This document shows, piece after piece, positions 8,056-16,476 of a stretch of DNA of 64,000 nucleotides (positions are counted from its first letter, which is position 1; the number at the start of each line of letters is the position of its first letter). Origin of the DNA: Candidatus Gastranaerophilales bacterium (GTDB taxonomy: Bacteria; Cyanobacteriota; Vampirovibrionia; Gastranaerophilales; Gastranaerophilaceae); the NCBI GenBank assembly GCA_944323165.1, contig CALURK010000003.1, positions 1 through 64,000 on the forward strand, given 5' to 3'. Made by a program: the position numbers and the translations under genes. Under the pieces are notes generated by a model. It saw only the letters and a program-made list of their open reading frames with translations. It did not search any database and was not told the origin of the DNA.

Positions 8056-9429
8056 ATGAATATAACGTTTGGAACAGATGGCTGGAGAGCTGTATTAGGT
8101 CATGATTTTACGAAAGCTAATGTTGAGAGAGTTACCTTAGCGATTGGTAAGTATGTAGCTGATAATTTTGGTTATGAAAAAGAGATTATAATAGGTTATG
8201 ATCCTCGAAAATCCGCAGATGAATTGTCTTTATTTTGTGCAGAAATCCTAAAAAATAAAGGTTTTAAGGTATTTTATTCATCCAGAGTTGTTCCGACACC
8301 TATTTTAGCTTATAATGCTTTGGTTAGAAAGGCTTGTGCGGTAATGTTTACTGCCTCACACAATCCTCCTGAATATTTAGGGATGAAATTTATTCCAGAT
8401 TATGCCGGGCCTGCAACAAGTGAAATAACTGATGAGATTGTAGGAAATATTGATAAGCCTTTTGATGGGGCTGAAAAATCAGGCAGCTTACATAAAATAG
8501 ATTTTGCACCTAAATATTATGAACACTTAAAAGGTATTATAGATTACGAAAAAGTAGGCAGAGTTAGCGAAAATATAATTTTTGACGGGCTTTATTCCTC
8601 TTCTATTGGTTACTTCGATAAAATTTTAGACGAAAATAATATCAAGTATGAAACGCTTCACATGTTTCATGATGTAGAATTTGGCGGTGGAATGCCTGAT
8701 CCTAAGCCAAGGTTTTTGAAAGATTTAATAAGGCTGGTAAAATCCGAGGGTAATTCGATTGGTCTTGCAAATGATGGGGATGCAGATAGATTTGGGGTAA
8801 TTAACGAAGAAGGAGAGTATGTTTCACCTAATGAAATTATAGCGATTTTGCTTAAATATCTTCTTGAAAGAGGTTACGCGGGAAGTGTTGTAAAAACAGT
8901 CGGCTCAAGTTTATTGATAGATAATGTTGCGAAAAAACTTGGCGTAAATGTTATAGAAACGGCAGTAGGCTTTAAACACGTTGGCGAAGCGATGCGCAAA
9001 AATAAGGTAATAATAGGTGGAGAAGAATCCGGCGGGTTGAGTATCCAAGGACATATACCGGAAAAAGACGGTTTACTTGCAAATTTGCTAATTTTAGAGG
9101 CAATGGGTGCAAGTGGGAAATCTTTAAAAGATTTGCAAGAAGAAATTTATGCGCTTGCAGGCTGCAAATTCTATACGGATAGAGTTGATTTAAAACTTGA
9201 TAGCAAGGACGAAATTGCTGCAATACTTGAGAAGGTAAAGCTTGTTAAGGAAGTATGTTCTTATTCAGTTACTTCTGTTGATACAAAAGATGGTGTGAAA
9301 TTAATGCTTGGAGATAAAACCAAAATTTTAGTTCGCCCAAGCGGGACAGAACCTCTTTTGAGAATATATTTTGAGACTGACAGTCAAGAAAAACTCGAAG
9401 AGTTAAAGAATTTTAGTTTAATAAATTAG
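8056..9429 (+). CDS. Phosphoglucomutase/phosphomannomutase family enzyme
   Basis: This enzyme moves phosphate between C1 and C6 of a hexose or hexosamine. The four family motifs are present: FGTDGWR (5-11), the phosphoserine loop TASHNPP (99-105, Ser101), the metal site NDGDADRFG and the sugar loop GGEESGG. A C-terminal phosphate-binding RPSGTEP follows. Length is 457. The exact sugar (glucose, mannose or glucosamine) cannot be read from the motifs, so no symbol is given; glucose 1-phosphate is my first guess. AAGGGGAG precedes the ATG. Confidence 0.92.
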   Translation: MNITFGTDGWRAVLGHDFTKANVERVTLAIGKYVADNFGYEKEIIIGYDPRKSADELSLFCAEILKNKGFKVFYSSRVVPTPILAYNALVRKACAVMFTASHNPPEYLGMKFIPDYAGPATSEITDEIVGNIDKPFDGAEKSGSLHKIDFAPKYYEHLKGIIDYEKVGRVSENIIFDGLYSSSIGYFDKILDENNIKYETLHMFHDVEFGGGMPDPKPRFLKDLIRLVKSEGNSIGLANDGDADRFGVINEEGEYVSPNEIIAILLKYLLERGYAGSVVKTVGSSLLIDNVAKKLGVNVIETAVGFKHVGEAMRKNKVIIGGEESGGLSIQGHIPEKDGLLANLLILEAMGASGKSLKDLQEEIYALAGCKFYTDRVDLKLDSKDEIAAILEKVKLVKEVCSYSVTSVDTKDGVKLMLGDKTKILVRPSGTEPLLRIYFETDSQEKLEELKNFSLIN

Positions 9430-9447
9430 GCTTTGTGATATATTAAT

Positions 9448-9501
9448 AAAAGGTGATGAGGCTCACCTTTAACTGCTGACAATGACTGATGGCTTCTACA
9501 A
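9448..9501 (+). promoter_or_regulatory. Fluoride riboswitch (crcB motif)
   Basis: The sequence has the hallmarks of the crcB RNA: a first stem AAAGGTGATGAGGCTCACCT with its GGTGATG, then TTTAACTGC, then the conserved 3' block CTGATGGCTTCTAC. It lies 15 bases before a fluoride-channel gene, the classic target. Known crcB RNAs bind fluoride with magnesium and switch the downstream gene on. The ribosome binding site (AAAGGAG, 9505-9511) follows at once, so control at translation initiation is plausible. Confidence 0.88.
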
Positions 9502-9516
9502 CAGAAAGGAGAATTT

Positions 9517-9888
9517 ATGTTGTATGAAGTTATGGCAATTTTTTTAGGTGGCGGATTAGGAGCGGTTTTAAGGTATTTAATAACACAGTATTCAAACAAA
9601 AGTTTTGGTATTTCCAATTATGGCACTTTCGCTGTGAATATTTTAGGGTGTTTATTGATAGGTTTTGTCATTGGAATAACCATTAATAAGATTACATTAC
9701 CAAATGAGTTGAAACTATTTATTATGGTTGGTTTTCTAGGCGGATTAACTACCTTTAGCACATTTAACAGTGAAACCTTTTATCTCTTAAAAAGCGGTAA
9801 TATTTTGCATGGTCTGGGGTATGTAATGATAAGCTGTGTATTAGGTTTACTCTCAACTTGTGCAGGCTATTATTTGGGGAAAATATAA
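9517..9888 (+). CDS. crcB: Fluoride ion channel FluC/CrcB
   Basis: This is a dual-topology dimeric channel that exports fluoride. The 123 residues form four membrane helices. Family motifs are GGGLGAVLRY near the N-terminus, GTFAVNILGC (Asn of the pore), and GGLTTFSTFNSET with the phenylalanine-track/threonine region and sodium-site neighbourhood. Length is typical. A fluoride riboswitch directly precedes it, so expression should rise when fluoride enters the cell. Confidence 0.96.
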   Translation: MLYEVMAIFLGGGLGAVLRYLITQYSNKSFGISNYGTFAVNILGCLLIGFVIGITINKITLPNELKLFIMVGFLGGLTTFSTFNSETFYLLKSGNILHGLGYVMISCVLGLLSTCAGYYLGKI

Positions 9889-9914
9889 AAATAGAAAACT
9901 TTATATAAGTGCGA

Positions 9915-10030
9915 TTTTGTTACCTGCTGGTCTCGCAGGTGGGTGAGTGCCTAAATTAATCCGTTTCCTGCTGGCGATTTGGTATCGGCGGGTATACTTC
10001 AGTAATTATAGAGCTTACTCTCCCTATTTA
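9915..10030 (+). other. GC-richer structured block in the crcB downstream gap
   Basis: The 306-bp gap 9889-10194 contains one GC-rich island. Hairpin one pairs 9922-9927 with 9935-9940. Hairpin two pairs 9967-9974 with 9985-9992 including G-U pairs. Both begin with CCTGCTGG. The flank 9941-9948 can pair imperfectly with 10019-10024, closing a larger structure. It may be an RNA of unknown class; I could not match it to 6S, SRP or a known riboswitch. The rest of the gap is plain AT-rich DNA. Confidence 0.3.
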
Positions 10031-10194
10031 TAAAAATGTAGGAACAAAATAAACACCTATATAAAGTAATATTATTATGTCATATTTTTTTTTATAATTC
10101 AAGTTTAATATTTTGAATACAAAAGTAGCCAACTTACCTATAGACAGTATATAACTTTTTATTAAAAATTGATTAGATATGAAAGGGATTTATT

Positions 10195-10398
10195 ATGGTG
10201 AGTACTTTTACAAAAATAGAACTGCAAATACTCAATCTGATAGCTAGGGGGTTAATATTGGATGATATAGCGTTAGAGTTGAATATTTCTAAATATATGA
10301 CAAAACTTCATATAGAATCGATTTACAAGAAACTTAATGTAAAAAATCGTGTTCAGGCTGTTGTAAAAGCTATAACACAGGATATTATAAGAGTTTGA
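10195..10398 (+). CDS. Stand-alone LuxR/GerE-type HTH protein
   Basis: The 67 residues are almost entirely a LuxR-family helix-turn-helix: LTxxELQILNLIARGL-like start, then IALELNISKYMTKLHIESIY and KKLNVKNRVQAV. There is no receiver or ligand domain, so it is GerE-like: a bare DNA-binding module. The canonical Thr-Val of the recognition helix is replaced by Met-Thr-Lys. AAAGGG precedes the ATG. The target is unknown. Confidence 0.85.
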   Translation: MVSTFTKIELQILNLIARGLILDDIALELNISKYMTKLHIESIYKKLNVKNRVQAVVKAITQDIIRV

Positions 10399-10428
10399 AA
10401 CAATTTATCGTTGTGCTAAACTCTTTAT

Positions 10429-11553
10429 ATGCACAACTTTGATTTACGAGAAGTAAGTAGTTCACAGATAGAGAAAGAACTCAATACAATTGGGTTTGAT
10501 TCTTCGTATTTAAAAAAAGCTTCAGATAAATTTCGATACAAAAATATAAAGGTGTATAATTTAACCCCTGCACAAGCAAATATATTAAAACAGACAGCTT
10601 TGATTTTTGGAGCAGATTGTGCCGTAAATAGAGAAGTCATAACAGGAAAGGTAGAAAAATCTGATGCTATACTTTGCGGAAGTTTTTCTCAATTGAGGAA
10701 AATTTCGACAAAATTAAAGTCACAGCCGTTTAAACTTGCAATATTAGCAAATCAAATAGAAGATTTTATAAAACCGAAAGAGCGTCAAACCAAACTTGTA
10801 GGTATTTTGAATATAACTCCGGATTCATTTTCGGATGGAGGGTTGTATTTATCTCCAGACAATGCCGCAAGGAAGTTTATAGAGTTACAAGAAGAGGGGG
10901 CTGATATTATCGATATAGGTGCTGAAAGCACCCGCCCGGGCGCTGTTTCTGTAGATGATAAAGAACAAATTGAACGATTAAAACCTATTTTTAATTTTAT
11001 TCAAAAAGAAAAGATAAAACAGGTTAAAATAAGCGTTGATACCAGGAGTTCAAAAGTTGCGGATTTTGTTTTAAATAATGGAGCAGATATAATAAACGAC
11101 GTATCAGGTTTTGAATATGATGTACAACTTCCGCAAATTATATCAAAATATAATGCGGGTGTTATCATTCAGCACTCTAAGGGAAGTGCAAGTGATATTC
11201 CGCATTACGAAAATATTATAGAAGAAGTGTATAGTTCTTTGAAAAATAAAATCGAATGGGCAAAAGAGGTTGGAATAAAAGATATAATAGTTGATCCAGG
11301 GATAGGTTTCGGGAAATCAAGAGAAGATAATATTAAAATACTGGATAATATAAAAGATTTTTACTCTTTGGAATTCCCAATTATGGTAGGAATTTCCAGA
11401 AAAAGAGTTTTGGGTGTTCAAAAAGATAATAATGATTTGAAAGACACCTTTACATTAGCATATTCTTATCCTCTCATAAGAAAGGGTGTTGATTATTTAA
11501 GAGTGCACAATTTAAAATTGCATAAAACTTTTTTAAATTCTATACCCACATAG
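10429..11553 (+). CDS. folP: Dihydropteroate synthase with N-terminal extension
   Basis: This enzyme joins p-aminobenzoate to dihydropterin pyrophosphate in folate synthesis. The TIM-barrel DHPS domain starts near residue 121 with LVGILNITPDSFSDGG and includes DIIDIGAESTRPG, the NDVSG segment, DPGIGFGK and a C-terminal RVHN. The first 120 residues are an extra domain of unknown role with no catalytic motif I know; similar extensions exist in some DHPS proteins. No Shine-Dalgarno is obvious; the gene starts 30 bases after the LuxR-type gene. Confidence 0.93.
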   Translation: MHNFDLREVSSSQIEKELNTIGFDSSYLKKASDKFRYKNIKVYNLTPAQANILKQTALIFGADCAVNREVITGKVEKSDAILCGSFSQLRKISTKLKSQPFKLAILANQIEDFIKPKERQTKLVGILNITPDSFSDGGLYLSPDNAARKFIELQEEGADIIDIGAESTRPGAVSVDDKEQIERLKPIFNFIQKEKIKQVKISVDTRSSKVADFVLNNGADIINDVSGFEYDVQLPQIISKYNAGVIIQHSKGSASDIPHYENIIEEVYSSLKNKIEWAKEVGIKDIIVDPGIGFGKSREDNIKILDNIKDFYSLEFPIMVGISRKRVLGVQKDNNDLKDTFTLAYSYPLIRKGVDYLRVHNLKLHKTFLNSIPT

Positions 11554-11616
11554 GCAATTTATATTCTAAAAAAAATAATGTATATTCTATATACAGACTA
11601 GATGAGAATATAAATT

Positions 11617-12507
11617 ATGAGTATAAAAAAAGATTTAATCAGCATAATTCTAATGGTTATGTTATTGATAGTCCTCTATAATTCAGACAATCAATATATA
11701 ACGGTAGTGTGTTGCCTATCGTTTATAGCAATGTTTGCTCAAACCCGAGTCGAGTTGAATAGGGTAAGAAATAAAGAAGTAGAAGAGCAAAGAAAATTCT
11801 TTATAGAAGTTCTGACACACGATTTGAAAACTCCAACTTTAGCTCAATTAAGAGGGTTGGAGTTATTGCAGGATGAAAAATTCGGAAAATTTAGTAATGA
11901 TCAAAAAGAAGTGCTTATTCAAATAAAAGAGTCTTGTAGCTATGTATTAGAAATGATTTCAAAAGTTTTACGTATATACAAGTTGGAAAAAGGCCAAGCA
12001 GAAGTTTTGTATGAAAATGTTAGCTTGGAAGATATTTTATTACAAAGCTTTTCTAAGCTAGATCTTTATGCCAAAGAAAAGGGGGTAGAATTTGTGTATC
12101 TGGCAACGGGCATAAATACCGAGTTAGAAGCGGAGAAAAGTGATATCAAAATGGTAATAGAAAATTTGCTTATGAATGCCATTTTGTACTCAAGGTATGG
12201 AGAAAAGATTTTTGTAAAATTTAAGAAGGTAGCACATTCTCTAAAATTTGAAATAATCACTAAGGGAATGGTGTTAAGTGAAAGAGAATGTAAAAGAATG
12301 TTCAATATATCTTGCGGAAATGTTCCCAATTATTCAATAATAGGTCAGGACATAAGTTTGTATTTATGCAAAATTATAGCAGATTGTTACAGAGGAAAAG
12401 TTTATGTCGAATCAGACGGAGAAATGTATAATAAGTTTACATTAGAGCTTCCTCTGGTTAATTCTCAAGAGCCAAATTTATTACAATCGATGATAATGTC
12501 TTATTAA
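11617..12507 (+). CDS. Membrane sensor histidine kinase
   Basis: Two hydrophobic segments fill residues 8-42 with almost no external loop, so any signal must come from the membrane or cytoplasm. The phosphorylated His68 lies in the H-box LTHDLKTPT. A HATPase domain follows, with an N-box (ENLLMNAILYS) and a degenerate G-box region (IGQDISLYLCKII). No response regulator gene is adjacent, so it is an orphan kinase here. Length 296 is small. Confidence 0.88.
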   Translation: MSIKKDLISIILMVMLLIVLYNSDNQYITVVCCLSFIAMFAQTRVELNRVRNKEVEEQRKFFIEVLTHDLKTPTLAQLRGLELLQDEKFGKFSNDQKEVLIQIKESCSYVLEMISKVLRIYKLEKGQAEVLYENVSLEDILLQSFSKLDLYAKEKGVEFVYLATGINTELEAEKSDIKMVIENLLMNAILYSRYGEKIFVKFKKVAHSLKFEIITKGMVLSERECKRMFNISCGNVPNYSIIGQDISLYLCKIIADCYRGKVYVESDGEMYNKFTLELPLVNSQEPNLLQSMIMSY

Positions 12508-12666
12508 CAAATGTAAATAAAATAAGTATTAAGACTGGAAAAAGTCTGAAAAAATGTTAAGATATGAATTGAAGGGATAAATTTTCTTGTAAAGAAATCT
12601 TAATAAAAGAAGCAATTTTTTTCTTTTACAAGTTTTAGACAGTTTATAGTTGATTTAGGTGGAAGT

Positions 12667-14508
12667 GTGAAAAAAGAAAAAATTACAGCAAATAAAATCA
12701 CAAACCTCTCAGAAAAAGCCCCGGTAACGTCACCATTTTTTCAGGAAAAATTGGTGTCAAAGGTAAATGCATTAACGTTTAACACTTGCGGAAATTCACT
12801 GAGTAATCCGCAGAATAAGAATTTTAATAATGAAAAAGGACTTACATTGAGTTATAAGTTGGTGGTTGAAGAGTTGGTAAAACTTTCAGAAGCGTCAACT
12901 TTATATGATTTGTACGTAAAAATATCCTCTATAATAAATCAGAATATAGAATCAGCTTTTATAGCTGTCGGATTATTTAAGGATAAATCTAATTGTATTA
13001 ATCTGAAATTACGTGACAAATATGGAAATTTTTATACAACAAAAGTTTTCTTAAAAGATACAGAAAATCCTATAATTCAGGCTTTTACCAATAAAGAAGT
13101 TATTTTTAAAGATGATGTAAGTTTTTTGAATATTGCATATTTCAAAAATAATGCTGTAGTCATCTTGCCGATGCTTTCGGCAAATGGAAAATGTATAGGC
13201 ATTATGATAATAGAGGACAAATGTGCAAGACAGAATATAACTTTGTATAATTTGATAGCAAATACAGCTGCATTGTATACGGACAATTTTGATTTGCAGG
13301 AAAAAAGTGAAGGGTATATAAACACTGATAGTTTGACTTTGTTATATAATCATCGCGGTTTTCAGGAGATTTTATCAAATGAGATATCCAGAGCCAAGAC
13401 AAATATGCAAAAACTATCAGTAGTAATGATGGATGTATGTAATATAACCAAGATAAATAGAGAATTAGGTCATGCAAAAGGTGACGAGGTAATCAAGCTA
13501 GTTGCGGAAAAAGTCCGTCAAAATATGCGTGAAGGCGATATAGCAGGGCGTTATGGCGGTGATGAGATTGCGATAATACTACCTAATACTTCAATTTCTC
13601 AGGCAAAGTATGTTGCTGAATATCTAACTTATTCATTATCTTGCTGTTTTATAGATGATGTAGGTCCAGTGAAAGTTTCTGTAGGAATTGCAACATATCC
13701 GGACTGTTCTGAGGATAAAGAAAAATTACTGGTTTTGGCAGAACAGGCAATGTACATTTCCCAAGCAAAGGGATATAAAGACGGTATGTCGGCAATTATA
13801 AGTTCTGCAGATTTCAATTTCTGGGATGATGTCGCTTTGAAATCTTATGCAGAAGTTATTGGCAAACGTCATGCGCAATTGGGTGTAAATTTTGAAGATG
13901 AATTGATTTCGAAATTTAATGCTGATCATGCTATGTCAGGTGCAAGGATATCAGAGATTGCAACATCTCTTGCCGGTGCAATAGATGCAAAGGATCCTTA
14001 TACAAAAGGTCATTCAACTTCTGTTTCAAGATTCTCAGAAGCTTTGGCAAGAGCAATTAATCTTCCAGAAGAAGAAGTTGAGCGCATAAAATTAGGGGCT
14101 CTTCTTCATGATGTAGGAAAAATTGGTATTCCTGAAACTGTGTTGAAAAAAGAAGGTCCGTTATCAGATGAAGAATGGGCTATAATGAAACAACACCCAA
14201 CAATCGGAGCTGAAAAGGTATTGATGCCTAATCCGTCATTAAGAGATTTAATTCCAATAGTAAAATATCACCACGAAAGAATAGATGGAAAAGGTTATCC
14301 TGAAGGACTAACAAACGGAGATATACCTCTTGCAGCAAAAATTGTTGCTATTGCAGATACATACCACGCTCTAATAAGTGATAGACCGTACAGACGCGGT
14401 ATGAATATAGAAAAAGCTATTTCAATCCTTGAAGAAGGTGCAGGAACTCAGTGGGATGGGGATTTAGTAAGGACTTTTATTCAAATAGCACCGTCTTTGG
14501 GAGTTTAA
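12667..14508 (+). CDS. GAF-GGDEF-HD-GYP cyclic-di-GMP protein
   Basis: A GTG start is used, with AGGTGG just upstream. Residues ~60-210 look like a GAF sensor. A GGDEF cyclase domain follows, with RYGGDEI, the Asp of MDVC, the guanine-binding KIN, and an inhibitory REGD site five residues before GGDEI. The C-terminal HD-GYP domain has LLHDVGKIGIP and HHERIDGKGYP, so both synthesis and breakdown of c-di-GMP look possible. It is soluble. Which activity dominates cannot be told. Confidence 0.93.
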   Translation: MKKEKITANKITNLSEKAPVTSPFFQEKLVSKVNALTFNTCGNSLSNPQNKNFNNEKGLTLSYKLVVEELVKLSEASTLYDLYVKISSIINQNIESAFIAVGLFKDKSNCINLKLRDKYGNFYTTKVFLKDTENPIIQAFTNKEVIFKDDVSFLNIAYFKNNAVVILPMLSANGKCIGIMIIEDKCARQNITLYNLIANTAALYTDNFDLQEKSEGYINTDSLTLLYNHRGFQEILSNEISRAKTNMQKLSVVMMDVCNITKINRELGHAKGDEVIKLVAEKVRQNMREGDIAGRYGGDEIAIILPNTSISQAKYVAEYLTYSLSCCFIDDVGPVKVSVGIATYPDCSEDKEKLLVLAEQAMYISQAKGYKDGMSAIISSADFNFWDDVALKSYAEVIGKRHAQLGVNFEDELISKFNADHAMSGARISEIATSLAGAIDAKDPYTKGHSTSVSRFSEALARAINLPEEEVERIKLGALLHDVGKIGIPETVLKKEGPLSDEEWAIMKQHPTIGAEKVLMPNPSLRDLIPIVKYHHERIDGKGYPEGLTNGDIPLAAKIVAIADTYHALISDRPYRRGMNIEKAISILEEGAGTQWDGDLVRTFIQIAPSLGV

Positions 14509-14509
14509 A

Positions 14510-14986
14510 TTAAGCTTTCTTAGCATATTTTAAGAAGATTTGCTCTTTTGTTTGCATGAGCTCTTCTACAATAAGCCATTTCCCGCTAGGCTGTTTTTCA
14601 ACGACCATGTATGTCTTGAGTTTGTATGATTCACCGGAAGGTTGTCTTAATGACGTTACTTTATATTTATTGTCTGAAATTTTTACAGCATTAATATTAG
14701 TGTAACTGTTGCTGTAATGTCTTAATTTGGCTCCAGCTTGCCCGATTTTCATCTGGGTAATGTATGTAGATGTATTGGTTTCTACATTTTGAGTTGTCCC
14801 ATCCGGCTTAATAACTTGTCTTATAATCCTTGCTTTTGGTGAGTACATTTCAGCAACAGTTGGACTGTAAGAATTTGCAGCTTTTACGTAACTGTTGAAA
14901 AACTGAACAGCATCTTCTCTACTATCTGCCAAAACAGACATAGAAACTCCCATAAATACTATTAATAATGATAATATTTTCTTCAT
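14510..14986 (-). CDS. Secreted NTF2-like protein
   Basis: A signal peptide (MKKILSLLIVFMGVSMSVLA) precedes about 138 mature residues. The layout is helix, then curved beta sheet (EDAVQFFNSYVKAANSY, then VTSLRQPSGE, YMVVEKQPSGKWLIVEE), which resembles the NTF2/SnoaL-like fold of DUF4440-type proteins; this is a fold guess. No catalytic residues stand out. Its stop is one base from the stop of the convergent GGDEF/HD-GYP gene. AAAAGAGGT lies before the ATG. Confidence 0.75.
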   Translation of the reverse strand: MKKILSLLIVFMGVSMSVLADSREDAVQFFNSYVKAANSYSPTVAEMYSPKARIIRQVIKPDGTTQNVETNTSTYITQMKIGQAGAKLRHYSNSYTNINAVKISDNKYKVTSLRQPSGESYKLKTYMVVEKQPSGKWLIVEELMQTKEQIFLKYAKKA

Positions 14987-15032
14987 ATTTACCTCTTTTA
15001 TATAACGAAATTTTCAAATTTTTGTTCAGAAA

Positions 15033-16298
15033 TTATAGATTCGGTAAATCACCCTTAACTTCTGCAATCTCTTTAGAATCAAGGTGAAAAACTTTATGAA
15101 GCCCTTCAACGGCATCTTTGGCTCTATCTTCTGCAACAATACAACTGATTTTAATTTCACTGGTAGAAATCATCTTTATATTTATATCTAAATCAGCTAG
15201 TGTTTTAAACATCTTAGCGGCTATACCCGGTCTGTCAATCATTCCGGCACCAACAATAGAAATTTTTGCGATTTTATCGTCCACAAAAATATTACTGTAT
15301 TCTAACTTTTCTTTCACTTTATTCAAGATTTCAAGAGTTTTTTCTAAATCACTTTTGTCTATCGTAAAGGCAATATCATTTGTATTAAGAGCTTTTCTTG
15401 CATAAGACTGGATAATCATATCTACAGAGATATTTTCTTTAGCAAGACCGCTAAACAGAACTGCAGCAGTTCCGGGGTTGTCCTTTACATCGCATACCAC
15501 TACTCTTAACTGGGATAAATCCGATGCAACACCGGCAACAGGTCTGTGTAATTCCATTTCGTCAACTCCTATTATTAAAGTTCCTAAATTATCTAGCTTA
15601 AAAGTACTTCTGACTCTAACTGGTACATTATATTGTTTAGCTGTTTCTACTGCTCTGGGATGTAAAACATTTGCACCAACTCTGGCTAACTCAAGCATTT
15701 CTTCATAAGAGATAATGTCTAATCTGGAAGCGTGCGGAACAACTCTTGGATCGGTTGTGTATACCCCTTCAACATCAGTATAAATATCACATCTTTCAGC
15801 ATCTAAAGCTCCAGCAAGAGCCACCGCAGAAGTATCAGAACCGCCACGTCCGAGAGTTGTTATTTCTAAATCATCAGTAACTCCCTGAAAGCCGGCAACA
15901 ACAACGACTTCACCTTTTTTAAGATGACTTTTGATTTTCTCGGTTTTTATATTAATAATTCTAGCTTTAGAATGAACTTTCTCTGTCATAATCCCGACTT
16001 GAATAGCATTCATGCTAACAGCAGGACAACCTTGTGCTTGGAGTGCCATAGCAAGAAGTGCTATAGAAACACCTTCTCCCGTAGATAACAGCATGTCCAT
16101 CTCTCTAGAAGAAGGATTTTCTGAAATTTCTTTTGCCATTTTGACAAGATAGTCCGTAGTATGTCCCATTGCTGATACAACAACAACAACGTCATGTCCT
16201 AAATTACGCTCTCTTATAACGGCTTTTGCTACATTTTTGATTTTATCAATGTCAGCAACGGAGGTTCCTCCGAATTTCTGAACTATAATTCTTTTCAT
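15033..16298 (-). CDS. lysC: Aspartokinase
   Basis: It phosphorylates aspartate at the start of lysine, threonine and methionine synthesis. The kinase domain opens with VQKFGGTSV and includes GRGGSDTSAVALA and the TDVEGVYTTDPR segment. Two C-terminal ACT domains (about residues 265-415) carry feedback control. Length 421 is typical. A TTG one codon upstream is in frame, but ATG 16298 has the better spacing to AGGTAGAG. The gene is alone, divergent from the coiled-coil protein. Confidence 0.97.
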   Translation of the reverse strand: MKRIIVQKFGGTSVADIDKIKNVAKAVIRERNLGHDVVVVVSAMGHTTDYLVKMAKEISENPSSREMDMLLSTGEGVSIALLAMALQAQGCPAVSMNAIQVGIMTEKVHSKARIINIKTEKIKSHLKKGEVVVVAGFQGVTDDLEITTLGRGGSDTSAVALAGALDAERCDIYTDVEGVYTTDPRVVPHASRLDIISYEEMLELARVGANVLHPRAVETAKQYNVPVRVRSTFKLDNLGTLIIGVDEMELHRPVAGVASDLSQLRVVVCDVKDNPGTAAVLFSGLAKENISVDMIIQSYARKALNTNDIAFTIDKSDLEKTLEILNKVKEKLEYSNIFVDDKIAKISIVGAGMIDRPGIAAKMFKTLADLDINIKMISTSEIKISCIVAEDRAKDAVEGLHKVFHLDSKEIAEVKGDLPNL

Positions 16299-16344
16299 CA
16301 ATCTCTACCTGCTATACTCCCTATTATATATACAAATATAATCT

Positions 16345-16372
16345 TTGACAACAACTCTCAAAAGAAGATTAT
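16345..16372 (+). promoter_or_regulatory. Candidate promoter for the coiled-coil protein
   Basis: A perfect TTGACA at 16345-16350 is followed after 16 bases by GATTAT (16367-16372). It lies about 100 bases before the ATG in the divergent gap. Confidence 0.5.
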
Positions 16373-16476
16373 GAAGTTTTGTAAAAAAAATGTATCATTC
16401 TAGCAAAAATAGTTTTTATGTGTTTTTGAGCTATTACAATGGCAAAGCTATAACTAAAAAAAGGAGCATAGATTTT

